A DNA stretch of 64,000 bases, taken from assembly GCF_000744785.1 (NCBI RefSeq), contig NZ_JQMO01000003.1, forward strand, positions 2,418,001 to 2,482,000, in the 5' to 3' direction. The translations under genes were made by a program, and so were the position numbers. Under the pieces are notes generated by a model. That model was not told where the DNA came from. It worked only from the letters and a program-made list of their open reading frames with translations, and made no database searches. Origin of the DNA: Kitasatospora azatica KCTC 9699 (lineage in GTDB: Bacteria > Actinomycetota > Actinomycetes > Streptomycetales > Streptomycetaceae). Positions 59,150 to 64,000 of the stretch are shown here, piece after piece. Every line of letters starts with the position of its first letter. Within the stretch, counting starts at the first letter, position 1.

Positions 59150-59611
59150 TCAGACCGCGACTTCGAGACCCTCCAAGTACTCCGCCAGTACCGGCAGTGA
59201 CACCTCGGGATGGGTGGCGAGCACCGCCCCCGCGAGCCGCACCGCCGGCACCGAGCCGGCACAGGCGCGGAGCAGCGTCCCGCGCACGTCCGCGTCCCAA
59301 CTCCCCGGGTCCACACCACCGAGATCCCCCAGCAGGTTCAGCACCTGCCGGTCCGAGAGCGCTTCGCGCCCCAGCCCCTCCCAGGCCCGCCGCGCGGCCG
59401 CCTGCAGCTCGTCCCCCTCGTGCTCGGCCAGTTCCAGCGCCTGTGCGAGCAGCTCCACCGAGGTGGTGCGCGGCCGGCAGCTGCCCCGCTCCAGGCTCCC
59501 GATCGACCGGGCGCTCAGCCCCGCCCGCTCCGCCAGCCGCTCCTGGCTCAGTGCCGCCCGTGTGCGCAGCCTTCGCAGTAACTCTCCAAACCCGCCTGCC
59601 CCTTGACGCAC
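59150..59611 (-). CDS. XRE-family transcriptional regulator with a TTA codon
   Basis: A 153-aa protein. N-terminal helix-turn-helix LLRRLRTRAALSQERLAERAGLSARSIGSLERGSCRPRTTSVELLAQALEL (about residues 10-62) and a helical C-terminal part rich in Leu and Ala. GTG start 59611, no clear Shine-Dalgarno. Codon 11 is TTA (59579-59581), placing its translation under possible bldA control. It is divergent from the AFP1-like secreted protein gene across 221 bp and could regulate it. No terminator separates it from the aminopeptidase. Confidence 0.85.
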   Translation of the reverse strand: MRQGAGGFGELLRRLRTRAALSQERLAERAGLSARSIGSLERGSCRPRTTSVELLAQALELAEHEGDELQAAARRAWEGLGREALSDRQVLNLLGDLGGVDPGSWDADVRGTLLRACAGSVPAVRLAGAVLATHPEVSLPVLAEYLEGLEVAV

Positions 59612-59832
59612 TGAAACCCCCCAGGGTGACGACAGTGAGCACGCTCCACTCTAGCTGTGTACAAACTCCGCATCCATAGGGTCGGGCAGATCGCCAGGGC
59701 CGGCCCGCCGCCGCCCGCCGCCGAAACTTCCGGCTGAACTTCCTGGTCCAACGCCCCGTCCCAGGTGAGGATCTGACCGCTCGACGATCGGCATCACCCA
59801 CTGCGTGCTACGACCGAAGGAGCCACCGCACC

Positions 59833-60186
59833 ATGACACTTCGCAAGCGCCTGGCCGCCCTCGCACTGGCGGGATCCGCCGCCCTCACGGCGGGCCTGGT
59901 CACCGCGTCGCCGGCATCCGCGATCGACCGGGTGGACGACGCCACCTGCGGCGGCCACTACGACTTCTACACGGTCTACAACGAGGGCAAGCTCTGCTTC
60001 GCCAACGACGGGTCGACCGGCGTCGCGATCTACGACGTCTGGGAGCTCGACTCGGGCAACAACACGTCCAGGACCGGCGTGACCCAGAACGGCAGCTCCT
60101 TCATCGTCAATCTGGGCAGTTGGCAGGGCCGGCAGTTCACCAACGGCTTCCTGACCGTGAACTGGATCGACATCACCGGACGCTGA
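59833..60186 (+). CDS. Secreted beta/gamma-crystallin antifungal protein (AFP1-like)
   Basis: A 117-aa secreted protein. Signal peptide of about 30 residues (RKRLAALALAGSAALTAGLV, cleaved after ASPASA), mature part about 87 aa with one pair of Cys. The mature sequence resembles the chitin-binding antifungal AFP1 of S. tendae as I recall it: an N-terminal R-x-D with Cys, then EGKLCFANDG, VAIYDV and a DSGNN turn, then LGSWQG. ATG 59833 follows GAAGGAG by about 10 nt. It may act against fungal walls or inhibit proteases, as related crystallin-fold proteins do. Divergent from the XRE gene. Confidence 0.85.
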   Translation: MTLRKRLAALALAGSAALTAGLVTASPASAIDRVDDATCGGHYDFYTVYNEGKLCFANDGSTGVAIYDVWELDSGNNTSRTGVTQNGSSFIVNLGSWQGRQFTNGFLTVNWIDITGR

Positions 60187-60274
60187 GCCCCGGGCGGTCG
60201 GGTTCCGGGCCACCGGGCCCGACCGCCGTCCCGCCGTCCCGCCGTGTGGCCACGGACATCCGCCAGGAGAGCCC

Positions 60275-61195
60275 ATGACCGTTTCGCCGAGGACCCGCCC
60301 GCTGCTCACCGTGCTCGGGCTGACCGGCCTCCTGCTGCTCACCGGGTGCGGCGAGTCGCACCCGGGTGGGGCGACGGCGACCCTGCCGCCGCTCGGTGCC
60401 GTCCCGGTGGTGACCGATCCGCAGCAGATCACCTTCCCCACCGACCCGTACGTCCTCACCGTCGCCCAGCTCAGGCAGCTGGACCGGGCGCAGAACGCGG
60501 TGACGGTCCGTTGCATGAAGGGCTTCGGCTTCACCAGCAAGGGCGTGACCGCGGTCGGCCTGGACCAGGAGGCCGCGGTCAGGCTGTCGCGCAACCCGGT
60601 GTTCGGGGTCTTCAACCCGGCCCAGGTGGCCGCCAAGGGCTACGACTACTTCGTCGCCATCCCGCCCGCCGACCCCGCCGGCGGCCCGGTCCCCTCCGCC
60701 GAGGAGCAGACCGCGCTGAACGGGACCGATGCCACCGGCCGGCCCGTCGACAGCGTCAACGGCATGCCGCTGCCGCCCGGCGGGTGCGCGAAGAAGGGGC
60801 GGGACGCGGTCGGCGGGAAGGCGCCGGTGATCGCGGACTCCGCGCTGCCCGACGGCGGCCCCAGGACCCCGCCGAGCGACCCGAGGATCGCCGACGCCTA
60901 CGCCAAGTGGGCCGCCTGCATGCACGGCAAGGGCTACACCTATCCGGACCCGACCGCGGCGGTCAGCGATCCGAGGTGGAAGAAGGACGCCACCGGCGCC
61001 TCCCCCCAGCAGATCGCCACCGCCGGCGCCGACGTCCAGTGCAAGATCGAGAACAACACCGTCGGCGTCATCGTCGCCGTGGAGTCCGCCTACGGCAGGC
61101 TGTACATCGACTCCCACGGGTCGGCCCTCACCGCGTACCGGCAGCGGCTGGACGAGACGCTCGCCAAGGCGGCCGGGCTGGTCGCCCAGGGGTGA
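60275..61195 (+). CDS. Secreted lipoprotein with conserved Cys, unknown function
   Basis: A 306-aa lipoprotein: signal RTRPLLTVLGLTGLLLLTGC with lipobox L-T-G-C. The mature part has Cys in RCMKGFGF, GGCAKKG, ACMHGKGYTYPDP and VQCKIENN, suggesting disulfides. Alternating LDRAQNAV, LSRNPVFGVF and helical stretches fit a family of Streptomyces lipoproteins found near efflux or peptidoglycan genes; no motif gives a function. Start ATG 60275 has AGGAGAG upstream. A 17-bp hairpin follows. Confidence 0.85.
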   Translation: MTVSPRTRPLLTVLGLTGLLLLTGCGESHPGGATATLPPLGAVPVVTDPQQITFPTDPYVLTVAQLRQLDRAQNAVTVRCMKGFGFTSKGVTAVGLDQEAAVRLSRNPVFGVFNPAQVAAKGYDYFVAIPPADPAGGPVPSAEEQTALNGTDATGRPVDSVNGMPLPPGGCAKKGRDAVGGKAPVIADSALPDGGPRTPPSDPRIADAYAKWAACMHGKGYTYPDPTAAVSDPRWKKDATGASPQQIATAGADVQCKIENNTVGVIVAVESAYGRLYIDSHGSALTAYRQRLDETLAKAAGLVAQG

Positions 61196-61196
61196 A

Positions 61197-61237
61197 CAGC
61201 ACTGTGGGGCCCGGTAGGCACGGGCCCCACAGTGCTG
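61197..61237. terminator. Terminator between the lipoprotein and acyl-CoA dehydrogenase genes
   Basis: CAGCACTGTGGGGCCCG (61197-61213) pairs perfectly with CGGGCCCCACAGTGCTG (61221-61237) around a 7-nt loop. Bidirectional for the two convergent genes. Confidence 0.88.
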
Positions 61238-61268
61238 AGGGTGGGTCAGGCAGTCAGGGTGAAGCGGC

Positions 61269-63098
61269 TCAGAACGCGTCCTCGGCCAGCTCCATGACGT
61301 CCAGGTCGACGCCCTCGGCGATCAGGCGCTGCGCACTCAGGGCGGGCAGCACGTTGCGGGCGAAGAACCGGGCGCCGGCCACCTTGCCCTGGTAGAAGGC
61401 GAGGTCCTTGCCGGTGGCGCCGGCGTCGATCTTGGCCTGGGCCACGACAGCCTGGCGCAGCAGCAGCCAGCCGACCACCACGTCGCCGGAGGCGAGCAGC
61501 AGGCGGGTGGTGTTCAGGCCCACCTTGTGCATGTTCTTGACGTCCTGCTCGACCGCGGACAGGTCGGCCAGGGCCTTGCCGACGATGGCCTCCAGGTCGC
61601 CGGCCGCCTTGGCCAGGAACTCGCGCTCGGTGGCCAGGGCCTCGCCGCCCTCGCCCGCGGCGAGGAACTTCTGGATCTGCTCGGAGACCGCGGTCAGCGC
61701 CTGGCCGCCGTCCTTGACGATCTTGCGGAAGAAGAAGTCCAGGCCCTGGATCGCGGTGGTGCCCTCGTAGAGGGTGTCGATCTTGGCGTCCCGGATGTAC
61801 TGCTCGATCGGGTACTCCTGCAGGTAGCCGGAGCCACCGAAGGTCTGCAGGGACTGGGCGAGCTGCTCGTAGGACTTCTCCGAGCCGTAGCCCTTGACGA
61901 TCGGCAGCAGCAGGTCGTTCAGGCGCTCGGCGGCCTCGTCCTTCTCACCGCGCAGGCGGGCGGCGAGCATGTCGTCCTGCACCGAGGCGGTGTAGAGGAC
62001 CAGGGCGCGCATGCCCTCGGCGTAGGCCTTCTGGGTGAGCAGCGAGCGGCGCACGTCCGGGTGGTGCGTGATGGTCACGCGCGGCGCGTTCTTGTCCATG
62101 AAGTTGGCGATGTCCGCGCCCTGCACGCGCTCCTTGGCGTACTCCAGCGCGTTCAGGTAGCCGGTGGACAGGGTGGCGATGGCCTTCGTGCCGACCATCA
62201 TCCGGGCGAACTCGATGATCTTGAACATCTGGCGGATGCCGTCGATCTTCTCGCCGACCAGCCAGCCCTTGGCCGGGTGCTTGGCGCCGAAGGTCATCTC
62301 GCAGGTGTTGGAGGCCTTCAGGCCCATCTTGTGCTCGACGTTGGTGGCGTAGACGCCGTTGCGCTCGCCCAGCTCGCCGGTCTCCCAGTCGAAGTCGAAC
62401 TTGGGGACGATGTAGAGGCCCAGGCCCTTGGTGCCCGGCTTGCCGCCCTCGGGGCGGGCCAGCACCAGGTGGATGATGTTCTCGGACATGTCGTGCTCGC
62501 CCGAGGTGATGAAGCGCTTCACACCCTCGATGTGCCAGGAGCCGTCCTCCTGCTTGATCGCCTTGGTGCGGCCGGCGCCCACGTCGGAGCCCGCGTCGGG
62601 CTCGGTGAGCACCATGGTCGAGCCCCAGAGGCGGTCGGTCATCCGCTGGGCGACCTTCAGCTGCTCCTCGGTGCCCTCCTCGGCGATGACGCCGGCGAAG
62701 GCCGGGCCGGAGGAGTACATCCAGATCGCCGGGTTGGAGCCGAGGATCTGCTCGGCGAAGGCCCAGATCAGCGAGTTCGGGGTGACCTGGCCGCCGATCG
62801 ACTCCGGGATGCCCAGGCGCCACCACTCGGCGTCCATGAAGGTCTGGTAGCTCTTCTTGAAGCTGGCCGGGATGGGCGCGGTGTTGGTCTCCGGGTCGAA
62901 GACCGGCGGGTTGCGGTCGGCGTCGACGAAGGAGGCGGCCAGGTCGTTCTCGGCCAGCCGGGAGATCTCGCTGAGGATGTTCTTCGCGGTCTCGACGTCC
63001 ATGTCGGCGAACGGACCGGTGCCGTACACCTGGTCGCGACCGAACACCTCGAAGAGGTTGAACTCCACGTCCCGCAGGTTGGACTTGTAGTGACCCAT
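61269..63098 (-). CDS. Acyl-CoA dehydrogenase, large (AcdH_C-type) subfamily
   Basis: A 609-aa FAD enzyme introducing a double bond into acyl-CoA for beta-oxidation. Signatures: TMVLTEPDAGSDVGAGRTKA (flavin/substrate loop), HIEGVKRFITSGEHD, FGGSGYLQEYPIEQYIRDAKIDTLYEGTTAIQGLDF (C-terminal signature with the active region). It has the extra C-terminal domain of about 150 residues of the FadE5-like class. Start ATG 63098. Upstream lies a candidate operator of two direct repeats. Confidence 0.94.
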   Translation of the reverse strand: MGHYKSNLRDVEFNLFEVFGRDQVYGTGPFADMDVETAKNILSEISRLAENDLAASFVDADRNPPVFDPETNTAPIPASFKKSYQTFMDAEWWRLGIPESIGGQVTPNSLIWAFAEQILGSNPAIWMYSSGPAFAGVIAEEGTEEQLKVAQRMTDRLWGSTMVLTEPDAGSDVGAGRTKAIKQEDGSWHIEGVKRFITSGEHDMSENIIHLVLARPEGGKPGTKGLGLYIVPKFDFDWETGELGERNGVYATNVEHKMGLKASNTCEMTFGAKHPAKGWLVGEKIDGIRQMFKIIEFARMMVGTKAIATLSTGYLNALEYAKERVQGADIANFMDKNAPRVTITHHPDVRRSLLTQKAYAEGMRALVLYTASVQDDMLAARLRGEKDEAAERLNDLLLPIVKGYGSEKSYEQLAQSLQTFGGSGYLQEYPIEQYIRDAKIDTLYEGTTAIQGLDFFFRKIVKDGGQALTAVSEQIQKFLAAGEGGEALATEREFLAKAAGDLEAIVGKALADLSAVEQDVKNMHKVGLNTTRLLLASGDVVVGWLLLRQAVVAQAKIDAGATGKDLAFYQGKVAGARFFARNVLPALSAQRLIAEGVDLDVMELAEDAF

Positions 63099-63145
63099 GG
63101 CCGTTTCTCCGGTTCGTCGCTTCCGGGTGCGCTTCCCACGCCCCT

Positions 63146-63182
63146 TACCCGCCAGTAGACATCATGATGCTACCCGTTAGTA
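63146..63182. promoter_or_regulatory. Two direct repeats and a palindrome upstream of the acyl-CoA dehydrogenase
   Basis: TACCCGCCAGTA (63146-63157) and TACCCGTTAGTA (63171-63182) are 25 bp apart and on either side of the palindrome CATCATGATG (63160-63169). The repeats start 48 bp upstream of the minus-strand start codon. The TAC-N6-GTA pattern suggests a TetR-type fatty-acid regulator site. Confidence 0.55.
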
Positions 63183-63294
63183 ACTTCTTCAAGCCCTTCG
63201 CTGTGAATCCGGCGTGAACGTAGTCACGTCCGGACAGCTCCATCCCAGGCCTTCTTGTCCGATCCGGCCGCCGCACAAGGCCCCCTCGGCCCGC

Positions 63295-63300
63295 TAGCCT
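63295..63300 (+). promoter_or_regulatory. Likely -10 element of a leaderless promoter
   Basis: TAGCCT lies 6 bp before the GTG at 63307, and no Shine-Dalgarno is present. This spacing would put the transcription start at or next to the start codon, as is common for leaderless actinobacterial mRNAs. No good -35 is visible. Confidence 0.45.
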
Positions 63301-63306
63301 GTCCGT

Positions 63307-63855
63307 GTGTACGGCTATGAGCAGAGCCCCGGTGGGGGCTACCCCGGCGACCCCTACCAGCAGGCTGGGCAGCAGGGCGGGTACGGGCAGCAGGCGTACG
63401 GCGCCCAGCCCGGCCCCGGCATGGGTGCTCCCGGCATGAGTGCAGGGTACGGCGAGCAGGCGCAGACTGCCGGGCAGTCGCTCTACCCCGAGCCCTCGCC
63501 GCCCTCGCTGGCGGACGCCGTACGCGCCTTCACCACCGGCTCGATGCCGGTGGAGGACTTCCAGGCCATCTTCATCACCTCCAAGGTGCACTGCCCGCGC
63601 GGCGACCGGCCGGGCTTCCTGGCGCTGCACAACACCCCCACCCCGGTGATCCCGATGTTCAGCTCGCTCAAGGAGCTGCGGCGGTACGCGGGCAAGGAGT
63701 CCAAGTACTTCACCGTCTCCGGGGCCGAGGTGCTGGACCTGCTGCCGACCGGGTACGGCTTCGCGCTGGACATGGAGGGCGAGCACCGGATGGTGTTCGA
63801 CGCCAAGGCCGTGGAGCAGATGGTGGACTTCACCATGCGGCGGATGTACGGCTGA
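63307..63855 (+). CDS. SseB-family protein
   Basis: A 182-aa protein. A Gly/Gln/Tyr/Pro-rich N-terminus of about 55 residues (repeated QQGGYGQQAYG) precedes a domain with SLADAVRAFTTGSMPVEDFQAIFITSKVHCPRGDRPGFLALHNTPTPVIPMFSSLKELRRYAGKESKYFTVSGAEVLDLLPTGYGFALDMEGEHRMVF, resembling the SseB N-terminal domain of actinobacteria. No signal peptide. GTG start, probably leaderless. The last codons and stop lie in a 22-bp tandem repeat. Confidence 0.75.
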   Translation: MYGYEQSPGGGYPGDPYQQAGQQGGYGQQAYGAQPGPGMGAPGMSAGYGEQAQTAGQSLYPEPSPPSLADAVRAFTTGSMPVEDFQAIFITSKVHCPRGDRPGFLALHNTPTPVIPMFSSLKELRRYAGKESKYFTVSGAEVLDLLPTGYGFALDMEGEHRMVFDAKAVEQMVDFTMRRMYG

Positions 63856-63902
63856 CGCCGACTTCGTAGACGGCTGACGCCGACTCCGTAGACGGCTGAC
63901 GC
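63849..63902. repeat. 22-bp tandem repeat, about 2.5 copies, across the SseB-like stop codon
   Basis: Units begin at 63849, 63871 and 63893 (partial). Each starts CGGCTGACGC, so the Gly-stop (GGC-TGA) end of the gene is copied in every unit; copies 1 and 2 differ at one base (CTTCG against CTCCG). Confidence 0.85.
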
Positions 63903-63940
63903 ACCCCGAGGGATCGGCCGCCGCCGCCCCTCGGAGACAT

Positions 63941-63979
63941 AGTTCAATCTTCAACTTGCTTCTTGTTGAGGATTGAACT
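63941..63979. promoter_or_regulatory. MarR-like operator at the right edge
   Basis: AGTTCAATCTTCAAC (63941-63955) faces GTTGAGGATTGAACT (63965-63979): 15-bp arms with one mismatch and a 9-bp centre. TTCAA/TTGAA half sites are typical of MarR-family operators. The gene it controls should lie beyond the window. At about 35% GC it stands out from the flanking DNA. Confidence 0.6.
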
Positions 63980-64000
63980 AATCTCGCGGTTGTAGGCCAG

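Overview
The window is very GC-rich actinobacterial DNA with frequent GTG/TTG starts, purine-rich Shine-Dalgarno sites and long GC hairpins as terminators. The gene set points to the family Streptomycetaceae (Streptomyces, Kitasatospora or a close relative): a BldK-type oligopeptide importer, mycothiol deacetylase MshB, polyphosphate glucokinase, a DUF3073 protein, valine dehydrogenase, tandem PAS/GAF/SpoIIE/RsbW-like phosphatases, and rare TTA leucine codons. No rRNA, tRNA, CRISPR array, insertion sequence or prophage was seen. S. coelicolor gene numbers quoted below are from memory, not from a search.

Layout. 1-5.9 kb: a permease fragment, ispH, ppgK, two membrane proteins and ychF. 5.9-12.8 kb: small metabolic and accessory genes (YefM/YoeB-type toxin-antitoxin pair, DUF488, HAD phosphatase, a split RibD-like reductase/deaminase pair, a PPOX-fold protein, a methyltransferase, a Septum_form-type membrane protein, a SPOR-like peptide, a Nudix hydrolase). 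12.9-18.6 kb: two tandem paralogous PAS-GAF-PP2C-HATPase proteins, tail to tail with an sdhCAB operon (18.6-22.0 kb). 22.1-25.7 kb: a family 5 solute-binding lipoprotein and typA. 25.9-38.3 kb: two complete five-gene oligopeptide ABC importers facing each other across a bidirectional terminator. The right-hand one has the gene order permease, lipoprotein, permease, ATPase, ATPase, which is the bldKABCDE order. 38.8-42.9 kb: a repeat-rich peptidoglycan-binding-type membrane protein, a DUF6113-type protein, mshB and a small membrane protein.

At about 44.63 kb an S9 peptidase gene is cut off just before its catalytic domain. From there the gene order jumps to what I recall as the SCO4090-4086 neighbourhood (a conserved hypothetical, vdh, DUF3073, purM, purF), without bldC, which is expected next. 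This looks like an inversion breakpoint. A promoter with a BldD-like operator lies in the joint and points at the truncated gene. 50.9-64 kb: a degenerate diacylglycerol-kinase-fold protein, purA, a GNAT enzyme, a divergent HxlR regulator/oxidoreductase pair, a LURP-one protein, an NHL-thioredoxin protein, an M18 aminopeptidase, a TTA-containing XRE regulator divergent from an AFP1-like antifungal protein, a lipoprotein, an acyl-CoA dehydrogenase and an SseB-like protein. A MarR-like operator sits at the right edge.

Recurrent themes: (i) developmental control (BldK, TTA codons in sdhC and the XRE gene, a BldD-like box); (ii) short tandem duplications at the 3' ends of several genes, some copying the stop codon; (iii) long perfect hairpins between almost all convergent genes.
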